From contig NZ_BMDO01000008.1 of the NCBI RefSeq assembly GCF_014635825.1, forward strand, positions 62,001-126,000: a DNA stretch of 64,000 nucleotides, given 5' to 3'. The stretch comes from Mucilaginibacter galii. Lineage in GTDB: Bacteria; Bacteroidota; Bacteroidia; Sphingobacteriales; Sphingobacteriaceae. The notes beneath the pieces are model-generated. The model was not told the DNA's origin and made no database searches. It saw only the letters and a program-made list of their open reading frames with translations. This document shows positions 20,206 through 28,713 of this stretch, piece by piece (the first letter of the stretch is position 1; the number at the start of each line of letters is the position of its first letter). A program made the position numbers and the translations under genes.

Positions 20206-21603
20206 ATGCTTAAAAAGATCACCTATATAGTACTGCTATTAGCGACTGTTGGATTAGCTTTTATACCGGTTAAACAGGCGGTGTTACCTGGTATTAAAAT
20301 CTCTGAAAACAGCCGCTATTTTACTGCAGATAATAAGCCCTTCTTTTGGCTGGGCGATACCGGCTGGCTGTTGTTTTCCAAACTGAACCGCGCCGAAGCC
20401 GAAAAGTACCTGGAAGCCCGCCGTAGGCAAGGTTTTAACGTGATACAGGTTATGGTAATTCACGATATTAAAGAGACCAATTTTTATGGCGACTCGGCAC
20501 TTGTAGCCAGCAACATTGCCAAGCCAAAAGTAACCGAGGGCAGCAACCCTGCAAGCGCTACTGAATACGATTACTGGGACCATGTAGATTACATAGTTGA
20601 CCTGGCTGCTCAAAAAGGTCTATACATGGCACTGGTGCCGGTTTGGGGCTCGGTGGTAAAGTCTAAAAACCATGATGTTCCTGCTGATAAAGCTAAAGTC
20701 TACGCCGACTTTTTAGCCAAACGATACAAAGACCGCAGCAACGTGATCTGGATGAACGGTGGCGATATTGCCGGCAGCGACAGTACCAAGGTTTGGAACA
20801 CCATTGGTTCAACCTTACGTGCTGAGAACCCCGACAAACTCATCACATACCACCCGCGCGGACGCACACAATCATCCACCTGGTTTCATAACGAGAAATG
20901 GTTAGATTTTAACACTTTTCAATCAGGTCACCGTACTTATGCACAAGATACGTCTAAAAAGGACTTGAAGTATGGCGAGGACAATTGGAAATATGTAAAC
21001 GTTGATTACAACAAAACACCCGTTAAACCTACGCTGGATGCTGAACCGTCTTACGAAAAAATACCTTACGGCCTGCACGATGTAAAGCTGCCCCGCTGGA
21101 AAGCTGCCGATGTGCGCCGTTATGGCTACTGGTCAGTTTTTGCCGGAGCATGCGGTTATACGTATGGCAATAACGATGTAATGCAAATGCACAAACGCAC
21201 CGATAAAGGCAGCGCTTACGGTTCTAAAGAATACTGGTACCAATCCATTAATGATCCCGGTGCTCAACAGATGATCTATCTGAAAAAGTTGATGCTATCG
21301 CGTTCGTATTATGATCGCATGCCCGATCAATCTTTAATTGCAGGCAAGCAGGGCACTCGCTACAATTACCTGCTGGCTACCCGTGGAAAAAACTATGCCT
21401 TTGTTTACACTTATACAGGTAAAAAGTTCGTCGTAAACACTAATAGCTTACCCGGTAATAAAATTAAATCATCGTGGTTTAACCCGCGTACGGGAGTAAT
21501 TACTGCCGGTGTAACGCAAGCTAAAACTAAAACCATCAGCTTTAACCCGCCGGGCGAACCTAAAAACGGTAACGATTGGGTGCTCATATTGGATGCTGTT
21601 TAA
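20206..21603 (+). CDS. GH140-like enzyme (DUF4038), putative apiosidase
   Basis: This is a 465-residue protein with an N-terminal signal segment (LKKITYIVLLLATVGLAFIP). The DUF4038 TIM barrel starts at residue ~38 (RYFTADNKPFFWLGDTGWLL, ARRRQGFNVIQVMVIHDIKE) and ends with a small collagen-binding-like beta domain (about 375-465, NYAFVYTYTGKKF, SSWFNPRTG). Asp187 in MNGGDIAGSD and Glu280 in LDAEPSYEK sit where, as I recall, GH140 (BT1012, endo-apiosidase acting on rhamnogalacturonan II) has its catalytic carboxylates (Asp187/Glu284). GH140 cuts the bond between apiose and galacturonic acid. Apiose is almost diagnostic for rhamnogalacturonan II (also apiogalacturonan). DUF4038 is wider than GH140, so the substrate stays an inference. 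Confidence 0.75.
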   Translation: MLKKITYIVLLLATVGLAFIPVKQAVLPGIKISENSRYFTADNKPFFWLGDTGWLLFSKLNRAEAEKYLEARRRQGFNVIQVMVIHDIKETNFYGDSALVASNIAKPKVTEGSNPASATEYDYWDHVDYIVDLAAQKGLYMALVPVWGSVVKSKNHDVPADKAKVYADFLAKRYKDRSNVIWMNGGDIAGSDSTKVWNTIGSTLRAENPDKLITYHPRGRTQSSTWFHNEKWLDFNTFQSGHRTYAQDTSKKDLKYGEDNWKYVNVDYNKTPVKPTLDAEPSYEKIPYGLHDVKLPRWKAADVRRYGYWSVFAGACGYTYGNNDVMQMHKRTDKGSAYGSKEYWYQSINDPGAQQMIYLKKLMLSRSYYDRMPDQSLIAGKQGTRYNYLLATRGKNYAFVYTYTGKKFVVNTNSLPGNKIKSSWFNPRTGVITAGVTQAKTKTISFNPPGEPKNGNDWVLILDAV

Positions 21604-21649
21604 TAGGATAGGGAGCATGGAAACCGTTAATAATAGAGCCAGACCGCAC

Positions 21650-21740
21650 ATGTCATTGCGAGCAATAGCGCGGAAATTCCAGTGCGCTAATAATCAGCGT
21701 AAAGAGATTGTTTCGTCGTTATCACTCCTCGCAATGACAT
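21650..21740. repeat. palindromic repeat family A, copy 1 (overlaps GH43 start)
   Basis: Perfect 13-bp terminal arms ATGTCATTGCGAG (21650-21662) and CTCGCAATGACAT (21728-21740) enclose partly complementary inner sequence, 91 bp in total. The arms are identical to those of the copy at 32714-32799. The element has no coding capacity of its own but is read through in the GH43 frame. It is a REP/MITE-like dispersed palindrome. Confidence 0.85.
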
Positions 21741-22636
21741 TTTTAATGGCGTTGTCAATTACCTCATGCACCACCAAAAGCGCCTACCTGTTCACGTCTT
21801 TTCACGAACCCGCTAACGAAGGGCTGCGCATGCTGTACAGCTACGATGCTTGCCACTGGACGGATATGAACCACATTTTCCTTAAACCCGAGGCGGGCAA
21901 TCCCAAGATCATGCGCGACCCATCCATGGTGCAAGGACCCGATGGCACGTTTCGTTTAGTATGGACAACCGGCTGGAAGGGTGAGCAGGGCTTTGGTTAC
22001 GCCAGTTCAAAAGACCTGGTTAATTGGTCGCCGCAACAGCATATTAATATTATGACCACCGAGCCAACTACCGTAAATGTTTGGGCACCCGAAATTTTTT
22101 ATGATGATGAAGCCAAACAGTACATTATTGTTTGGGCATCCACCGTTCCGTTCCGTTTCCCCAAGGGTCAGGAGGACGAGAACAATAACCACCGGCTGTA
22201 TTACACCACCACTACCGATTTCAAAACCTTTGCACCGGCTAAGCTTTTTCTCGACCCGGGTTTCAGCGTAATTGACGCACAGATATTGAAGCGTGGTCAT
22301 GAAGATTATGTGCTCGTCATGAAAGACAATACCCGCCCTAATCGCAATATACTGGTAGCTTTTGGTACAAATCCATTAGGGCCTTACAGCAATTACAGCA
22401 AGCGCTTTACCGAACCATTTTCAGAAGGGCCTAATGCCGTAAAAGCAGGTAAAAACTGGTTAATATATTACGACTCATACCGTCTAAAAAAATACGGTGC
22501 TATGCAAACTACCGACTTCAAAACGTTTAAAGATGTATCAAACCAGGTCATCATTCCCGAAGGGCACAAGCATGGCACCATACTCAAAGTAAGCCGCAAA
22601 ACGCTCGATCAGCTGAGGAAGAGCATAGGCCAATAA
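21650..22636 (+). CDS. GH43-family lipoprotein glycosidase (arabinofuranosidase/galactosidase-like)
   Basis: This protein is 328 residues from ATG 21650. It is a five-bladed propeller with GH43 marks: base Asp in IMRDPSMVQGPDGTFRLVW, VNVWAPEIFYDD, modulator Asp in FSVIDAQIL, and acid Glu in FSEGPNAVKAG. The lipobox is LSITSC. The first 30 codons lie inside a 91-bp palindromic repeat (21650-21740), and residues QRKEIVSSLSLLA encoded by the repeat supply the charged and hydrophobic part of the signal peptide. Other possible starts are 21593 (overlapping GH140), 21617 and 21734; the last leaves MTFLMALSITSC without a positive n-region. Function: probably removes arabinofuranose or a related sugar at the outer membrane. 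It sits in the GH140-propeller run with short gaps. Confidence 0.75.
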   Translation: MSLRAIARKFQCANNQRKEIVSSLSLLAMTFLMALSITSCTTKSAYLFTSFHEPANEGLRMLYSYDACHWTDMNHIFLKPEAGNPKIMRDPSMVQGPDGTFRLVWTTGWKGEQGFGYASSKDLVNWSPQQHINIMTTEPTTVNVWAPEIFYDDEAKQYIIVWASTVPFRFPKGQEDENNNHRLYYTTTTDFKTFAPAKLFLDPGFSVIDAQILKRGHEDYVLVMKDNTRPNRNILVAFGTNPLGPYSNYSKRFTEPFSEGPNAVKAGKNWLIYYDSYRLKKYGAMQTTDFKTFKDVSNQVIIPEGHKHGTILKVSRKTLDQLRKSIGQ

Positions 22637-22652
22637 ATTACAGCAACTACCC

Positions 22653-24491
22653 ATGAATAAATATACTAAGCTCCTTTATATCTTAACCGTTTCCTGCTGC
22701 TGGCAAAATGCCTCCGCACAAGACACTGTGCGTTATACAGGCAATACAGTAGCCAATGTCGATTATCATCACGGGCAATTGAGTCCGGTAATTGGCGTAC
22801 ACAGCAGGCAAATTTTCCGTGCCAATCGTGAGCATCCCGAACAAGCCGATGGCTTTGGTTTTACTTACAACCATGCGCCTATGCTGGCTTACTGGAACAA
22901 GACATTTTATGTAGAATACCTGAGCGATAAAGTAGGAGAGAGCGTACCACCAGGACAAACGTTGGTTTTAACCTCTAAAGACGGTAGCACCTGGACCAAA
23001 CCCCAGGTGGTTTTTCCGCAATACAAAATTCCCGACGGTACCACCAAAGAAGGCAATAAAGGCGTAGCTAAAGATCTCATATCGGTTATGCACCAGCGCA
23101 TGGGTTTTTACAAATCTAAATCAAACCGTTTACTGGTACTTGGTTTTTACGGAATAGTGTTGGACGAGCACGACGACCCTAACGATGGCCAGGGCATTGG
23201 CCGCGTAGTGCGCGAGGTATTGCCGAACGGTAGATACGGCCCCATCTATTTTATTCACTACAATCCAAAATGGAACGAAAGCAATACGTCGTATCCGTTC
23301 TATACTACCAGCAAAGACAAGGGTTTTGTACAGGCTTGCGATGAATTGATGGCTAATCCGCTCATGATGATGCAATGGGCCGAAGAAACCGACCGTAAAG
23401 ATCCTATTATCCCTCTGCATAAAGAGTATAAGGCATTTAACTTTTACCACCTGCCCGATGGCCGCGTAGTTGGGTTATGGAAAAATGCACTTACGGCCAT
23501 TAGTAAAGATGGCAAGACCTGGCCTAACGCTACCCGTGCACCGCGCTTCGTAAACGCAGCGGCTAAAATTTGGGGACAACGCACCAGCGATGGTAACTAC
23601 GCCACGGTGTATAATCCATCAGAGTACCGCTGGCCGCTGGCTGCATCAGTAAGTAAGGATGGTCTGAATTATACAAACCTGCTGCTTATTAACGGCGAAA
23701 TTTCGCCTATGCGCTATGGCGGCAATTATAAATCTTACGGACCGCAGTATGTGCGTGGTATTGAAGAGGGAAACGGCTTTCCGCCCGATGGCAAAATGTG
23801 GGTTACTTACAGCATGAATAAAGAAGATATTTGGGTGTCATCTGTCCCTGTACCCTTAACCGAGATTGCCACCGCACATGCCAACGAAGATTTTAACCAA
23901 CTGCCTGCCGGCCGCGAATTGGACAAATGGAATACTTACAGCCTGCAATGGGCACCTGTAAGCATTGAAAAAGCGCCCGATGGCAGCAAAAGCCTCACCC
24001 TGAAAGACTGGGACCGGTACGATTACGCTAAGGCCGAACGGGTAGTGCCCGAATCTAAAAAGCTGGAAACAGAATTTACCATAACTCCGGCACAAAATAG
24101 CAACGGACAATTGGATATTGAATTTCAGGATGCCAAGGGACAGCCCGGTATTCGTTTAATGTTTGATTCTACGGGTACTTTCAGGGCTAAATCGGGTTAT
24201 CGGTACAAAAACTTCATGAAGTATGAGGCCGGTACAGCGTATACCATTAAGCTGAAACTGAACACCGATACACGCTTTTACACCATGAACGTGAACGGCA
24301 AGGAACTTTCGCCTTCGCTGATGTTTGCACCGCTAACCAGTGTGAGCCGGGTGGTGTTCCGTACGGGCGATGTACGCCGTTTCCCGGATGCCGATACACC
24401 TACCGATCAAAGCTACGACCTGGCCAAACCCGGCGAACCGGTTAAAGAGGCAGCATTCTACATTAAATCGTTCACTACAAAGGCTAATTAA
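22653..24491 (+). CDS. exported sialidase-fold (six-bladed propeller) protein with C-terminal lectin-like domain
   Basis: This is a 612-residue protein; the signal peptide ends near CWQNASAQ (residue 23). Residues ~30-410 contain propeller repeats with Asp-box-like turns (LTSKDGSTWTKPQVVF, ISKDGKTWPNATRAPR, SVSKDGLNYTNLLLI) and HAPMLAYWNKTFYVEYLSDK. From ~415 a beta-sandwich follows (DFNQLPAGRELDKWNTYSLQ, LDIEFQDAKGQPGIRLMFD). The arrangement resembles sialidase-clan or GH93-like proteins. Its stop codon overlaps the start of the next gene by one base, so translation is coupled. In a pectin context a hydrolase for Kdo, Dha or arabinan ends is more likely than a true sialidase. No numbered family can be given. 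Confidence 0.55.
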   Translation: MNKYTKLLYILTVSCCWQNASAQDTVRYTGNTVANVDYHHGQLSPVIGVHSRQIFRANREHPEQADGFGFTYNHAPMLAYWNKTFYVEYLSDKVGESVPPGQTLVLTSKDGSTWTKPQVVFPQYKIPDGTTKEGNKGVAKDLISVMHQRMGFYKSKSNRLLVLGFYGIVLDEHDDPNDGQGIGRVVREVLPNGRYGPIYFIHYNPKWNESNTSYPFYTTSKDKGFVQACDELMANPLMMMQWAEETDRKDPIIPLHKEYKAFNFYHLPDGRVVGLWKNALTAISKDGKTWPNATRAPRFVNAAAKIWGQRTSDGNYATVYNPSEYRWPLAASVSKDGLNYTNLLLINGEISPMRYGGNYKSYGPQYVRGIEEGNGFPPDGKMWVTYSMNKEDIWVSSVPVPLTEIATAHANEDFNQLPAGRELDKWNTYSLQWAPVSIEKAPDGSKSLTLKDWDRYDYAKAERVVPESKKLETEFTITPAQNSNGQLDIEFQDAKGQPGIRLMFDSTGTFRAKSGYRYKNFMKYEAGTAYTIKLKLNTDTRFYTMNVNGKELSPSLMFAPLTSVSRVVFRTGDVRRFPDADTPTDQSYDLAKPGEPVKEAAFYIKSFTTKAN

Positions 24492-25927
24492 TGTTTGTTA
24501 AACATCATAGAGTATTAGGGCTTGCGCTGGCTGCTTGTTTAAGCGCCCTAAGCAGCAATGCTACCGTAGTGTTGCCCAAAATTCTGGGTAACAACATGGT
24601 GCTGCAGCGTAACCAGCAAGTACCCGTATGGGGTAAGGCCGCTAAAGGCGAAAGGGTGACAGTAAAGTTTGGTAAGCAAACCAAAACCGCTATGCCCGAT
24701 ACGGCCGGCAACTGGAAAGTTTGGTTAGCGCCTATGCCTGCATCTGCCAAAGGCGAAAGTTTGATTATCTCGGGTTCTAATAAGATCGTTCTCACCAACA
24801 TATTAGTAGGCGAGGTTTGGGTATGCTCGGGCCAAAGCAATATGCAATACGAAATGCGTAAGAACAGTAAGGTGAACCGGCCCGATACCAGTACGGCAAA
24901 CTCGCCTATTGATGAAGTGGAACGTGCGCATAATCCATCCATTCGCATTTTCCTGGTCGACCGCAAACGCCAGTTAAAACCTGATTCCACGCACAGCGGC
25001 TGGAGCGTAGCGCAAGATTCGGCGTTACGCGAATTTTCTGCAGCAGGTTACTTTTTCGCCAAAAAATTACAGGCAGAGTTAAAAGTACCCGTAGGAATGA
25101 TCTCTGCCGCAGTAAGCGGAAGCCGCATTGAGCCCTGGATAGATACCACGGCTTACAATGCCGAACCTTATTTTAAAACCATTAAGGTAAGTGCCGATCA
25201 TGGCAAGTTTTATTATCCCATGATAAAAACCCTTGCACCCTTTGCCATTAAGGGCTTTTTATGGTATCAGGGCGAGAGTAACGTAGATGAACCCCTTAAC
25301 TACATCTACAAAATGCAGGTGCTCATTAATAACTGGCGCAGCCTGTGGCAAAACAAAAATTTGCCGTTTTACTACGTACAGTTAGCGCCTTACTTAAACT
25401 CTAAAGATCCAAAGTTTACTAACGAAACCTTGCCCCAATTTAGGGAAGCGCAGGCGCAGGTATTAAAAATACCGCATACGGGCATGATTGTAACTACCGA
25501 TTTAAACGATGATTTAAAGAACATCCATCCACCCTTTAAATGGGAAATTGGCCGGCGTTTGGCGCTGGTAGCGCTGGCTAAAACCTATGGTTTCAAGATC
25601 GAATATTCGGGCCCGGTATATGCCGGTATGAAAGTAGACCGCGACCAGGCTGTGTTGAGCTTTGACCATGTAGGTAAGGGTTTAATGAGCAATAACGGTA
25701 AGCCATTATCACATTTTATCATTGCCGGGGCCGATAATAAGTTTGTGCCCGCCAATGCCATGATTGTTGATAACCGGGTTATGCTTTCGGCACCATCAGT
25801 TAAAAAACCGGTAGCCGTTCGGTTTGCCTGGGATGAAGCTGCACAACCCAATTTTTATAATAAAGATGGTTTGCCTGCCATGCCATTTCGCACCGATAAT
25901 CCGCTAAATTATCAGCCAAAAAATTAA
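24491..25927 (+). CDS. sialate O-acetylesterase-like SGNH carbohydrate esterase
   Basis: This is a 478-residue exported enzyme (signal peptide to about residue 24, LSALSSNA). It has the family signature LPKILGNNMVLQRNQQVPVW at the N terminus and the nucleophile Ser116 in WVCSGQSNMQYEM; GFLWYQGESNVDEP carries the conserved GESN block and DLKNIHPPFKWEIGRR the Asp-x-x-His-type end of the triad. Despite the family name, PUL-borne members deacetylate pectin or hemicellulose oligosaccharides. It overlaps the previous stop (TAATG) and abuts the GH2 start (25928). Here it probably removes acetyl groups from pectic side chains (aceric acid, methylfucose and galacturonate residues of RG-II are acetylated) before glycosidases act; that assignment is an inference. 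Confidence 0.85.
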   Translation: MFVKHHRVLGLALAACLSALSSNATVVLPKILGNNMVLQRNQQVPVWGKAAKGERVTVKFGKQTKTAMPDTAGNWKVWLAPMPASAKGESLIISGSNKIVLTNILVGEVWVCSGQSNMQYEMRKNSKVNRPDTSTANSPIDEVERAHNPSIRIFLVDRKRQLKPDSTHSGWSVAQDSALREFSAAGYFFAKKLQAELKVPVGMISAAVSGSRIEPWIDTTAYNAEPYFKTIKVSADHGKFYYPMIKTLAPFAIKGFLWYQGESNVDEPLNYIYKMQVLINNWRSLWQNKNLPFYYVQLAPYLNSKDPKFTNETLPQFREAQAQVLKIPHTGMIVTTDLNDDLKNIHPPFKWEIGRRLALVALAKTYGFKIEYSGPVYAGMKVDRDQAVLSFDHVGKGLMSNNGKPLSHFIIAGADNKFVPANAMIVDNRVMLSAPSVKKPVAVRFAWDEAAQPNFYNKDGLPAMPFRTDNPLNYQPKN

Positions 25928-28711
25928 ATGAGGATCACATGCTTTGCCATATCATTTTTTTGCATGCTTACAACAGCTTGGCTAAACAGCTATGCACAGC
26001 AAACGCAAAAGATGTACTTGTCGGGCACTGGGAGCGATCATACCGTTCAATGGGATTTTTCCTGTTCGGCAGGCCGTAACTCGGGTAAATGGACAACCAT
26101 ACCTGTACCTTCCAACTGGGAGCTGCAAGGCTTTGGCAAATATAATTACGGCTGGGCTAAAGATAGTTCGCGCGGTAAAGAGGTAGGGCAGTACAAATAC
26201 AAATTCAAAGTACCGGCAGCCTACAAAGGCAAAACCGTGCAAATTGTATTTGAAGGTGCCATGACCGATACCGAGGTCAAGATCAACGGTAAACCGGTAG
26301 GTCCAATCCACCAGGGTTCTTACTACGCTTTCAAGTACGATATATCTGCGTTGCTTAATTACGGCGGCAGTAACATGCTCGAAGCCACCGTTGCCAAACA
26401 CTCAGCCAATGCATCGGTAAACGAAGCTGAGCGTAAAGGCGATTTCTGGATCTTCGGCGGCATATTTCGCCCGGTGTATTTACAAGTGTTACCTGTTCAA
26501 CACATAAGCCGGGTATCGTTGGATGCACAGGCCAATGGCCATTTCAAAGCTGATGTATATATAAAGAATGCACCTGCTAACAGCATGGTATTGGCGCAAA
26601 TTTTCACCTCCGGTGGCCAATCGATCGGCACACCAGTAAGTATCAAAGCCGATTCATTAATTCATCTGCAAACTAAGATTACTTCGCCCAAACTATGGTC
26701 GTCCGAAGCACCTAACCTGTACCGCGTTGATTTTACGCTAATGCAGAACGGCAAAGCTTTGCATGTAATCAGTAAGAAATTTGGGTTCCGCACCGTGGAG
26801 GTTAAACAGCGCGATGGCGTGTACGTGAACGGCACCAAAATGAAGTTCAAAGGCATCAACCGTCACTCGTTTTGGCCAACCACAGGCAGGGCCTTAAGCA
26901 AAGCGCGTAGTATTGAGGATGTGAACATGATCAAGGATATGAACATGAACGCGGTGCGCATGTCGCACTACCCGCCCGATGATCATTTTCTTGATGTATG
27001 CGATTCATTAGGACTTTTTGTAATGGACGAACTGGCGGGGTGGCATGGTCATTACGACACACCTACCGGTACCAAATTGGCCAAAGAGATGCTGGAGCAC
27101 GATGAAAATCATCCGTCCATCGTATTTTGGGCCAACGGGAATGAAGGCGGTCACAACGAGGAACTCGACCCGCTGTTTCGTAAGCTGGATCTACAGCACC
27201 GTCCGCTGGTACATCCCTGGGAAGATTTTGGCGGTTTTGATACGCAGCATTACCGTGATTTTAACTATGGCATTGGCAATTACGATAACGGCCACAGCAT
27301 TGTAATGCCCACCGAGTTTCTGCATGGTGAGTACGACGGAGGCCACGGCGCAGGTTTACAGGATTACTGGGAAGCCATGTGGCGTAACCCGCTTTCGGCC
27401 GGTGGCTTCCTGTGGGACTTTGCCGACCAGGGTGTGTTACGTACCGATAAAAACGGAATAATAGATACCGACAAAGATCATGGTCCCGATGGTATTGTTG
27501 GCCCATTTCACGAGAAGGAAGGTAGTTACTTTACGGTGAAAGAGATCTGGTCGCCCGTATATTTTGAGCGTACCGAAATTGCCTCGGGTTTCGATGGCAC
27601 TTTCCATTTGGAGAACCGCTATAATTTCACCAACCTAAGTCAGTGTACTTTTACCGCCAAGCTGGTGCGCGGTGCCGATGTTTATGGCAAAACTAAGGCT
27701 GCCGAGGTAAGCATTGCCATTGCATCGCCTAACATTAAACCCTTTGAAAAAGGCGAGCTGAAACTCAACCTACCGTCGGATTTTAAAAGTTACGACTTCC
27801 TGTATATCACCGTAACGGATAACCATCAGCGCGAATTGTTTACCTGGAGCTGGCCTATTACCCGTCCCGAAAAGGTAGCCCGCAAGTTGGTAGTTAAATA
27901 TGCGCAGGGGCAAGCGACCATTACCGAAACCGATTCGCTCTATAAAGTTACGGCTAATGGCATTAACCTGTCTTTTAGCAAAACCAGCGGTCTGCTGCGT
28001 AAAGTAAAAAATGCCAAAGGTGTTATTCCGTTTAACAACGGGCCCATTTTGCAGGAAGGCCTAACTAATTTTAAAAGCTTCAGTCAGAAAATAGAGGGCA
28101 AGAACGTAGTGATTGAATCTACCTATGACCGTAAAAGCAGCTATAATACTCTACAATGGACCATCTATCCATCGGGCTGGGTGAAAATGAAGTTGCGCTA
28201 TTTCCCAGGCGATTACTTCACCAACTTTGTGGGCGTCAACTTTTCCTTCCCCGAAAAAGAGATGAAGGGTGTAGAGTACATGGGCAGCGGCCCGTACCGG
28301 GTTTGGAAAAACCGGATGAAGGGCACCCGATTAGGTATTTGGAAAAAAGATTACAACGACACCGAAACCGGCGAAAAATGGTTGTACCCCGAGTTTAAGG
28401 GTTACCATGCTAATCTGTACTGGGTAAAATTTAATACCACCGGCCAGCCCTTTACCGTGGTGGCTGAGGATGAAGATACTTTTTTACGGCTATTTACCCC
28501 GGCACCTAAAGATGACCAGTGGCACAATTACGTGGTGAAGTTTCCATCCGGTGATATTTCGTTTATGCAGGGGATAAGCGCTATCGGCAACAAAACCTTA
28601 GGAGCCGAAGATACCGGCCCCATGGGTATGAAGAACATTTTTTACGATTATGAAAAAGAGCCTAAACGCGCCAAGGAGCTGAACTTGTACTTTGATTTTT
28701 CCGGAAGATAA
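25928..28711 (+). CDS. GH2 family glycosidase (beta-galactosidase/beta-glucuronidase type), second
   Basis: This is a 927-residue exported enzyme (signal peptide to about 24, LNSYAQ). Domains: sugar-binding (TTIPVPSNWELQGFGKYNYG, GAMTDTEVKINGKPVG), immunoglobulin-like, TIM barrel (MKFKGINRHSFWPTTGRALS, MNAVRMSHYPPDDHFLDVC). The acid/base is Glu406 in WANGNEGGHN and the nucleophile probably Glu468 in FLHGEYDGGHGAG. The C-terminal ~300 residues (from LSQCTFTAKLVRGAD) are beta-rich domains usual in long GH2 proteins. The start codon touches the preceding esterase stop without a gap, and GH78 follows after 2 bp, so the three are surely co-transcribed. The acceptor sugar cannot be deduced; beta-D-galactose or beta-D-glucuronate from pectic chains are candidates. 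Confidence 0.85.
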   Translation: MRITCFAISFFCMLTTAWLNSYAQQTQKMYLSGTGSDHTVQWDFSCSAGRNSGKWTTIPVPSNWELQGFGKYNYGWAKDSSRGKEVGQYKYKFKVPAAYKGKTVQIVFEGAMTDTEVKINGKPVGPIHQGSYYAFKYDISALLNYGGSNMLEATVAKHSANASVNEAERKGDFWIFGGIFRPVYLQVLPVQHISRVSLDAQANGHFKADVYIKNAPANSMVLAQIFTSGGQSIGTPVSIKADSLIHLQTKITSPKLWSSEAPNLYRVDFTLMQNGKALHVISKKFGFRTVEVKQRDGVYVNGTKMKFKGINRHSFWPTTGRALSKARSIEDVNMIKDMNMNAVRMSHYPPDDHFLDVCDSLGLFVMDELAGWHGHYDTPTGTKLAKEMLEHDENHPSIVFWANGNEGGHNEELDPLFRKLDLQHRPLVHPWEDFGGFDTQHYRDFNYGIGNYDNGHSIVMPTEFLHGEYDGGHGAGLQDYWEAMWRNPLSAGGFLWDFADQGVLRTDKNGIIDTDKDHGPDGIVGPFHEKEGSYFTVKEIWSPVYFERTEIASGFDGTFHLENRYNFTNLSQCTFTAKLVRGADVYGKTKAAEVSIAIASPNIKPFEKGELKLNLPSDFKSYDFLYITVTDNHQRELFTWSWPITRPEKVARKLVVKYAQGQATITETDSLYKVTANGINLSFSKTSGLLRKVKNAKGVIPFNNGPILQEGLTNFKSFSQKIEGKNVVIESTYDRKSSYNTLQWTIYPSGWVKMKLRYFPGDYFTNFVGVNFSFPEKEMKGVEYMGSGPYRVWKNRMKGTRLGIWKKDYNDTETGEKWLYPEFKGYHANLYWVKFNTTGQPFTVVAEDEDTFLRLFTPAPKDDQWHNYVVKFPSGDISFMQGISAIGNKTLGAEDTGPMGMKNIFYDYEKEPKRAKELNLYFDFSGR

Positions 28712-28713
28712 TA

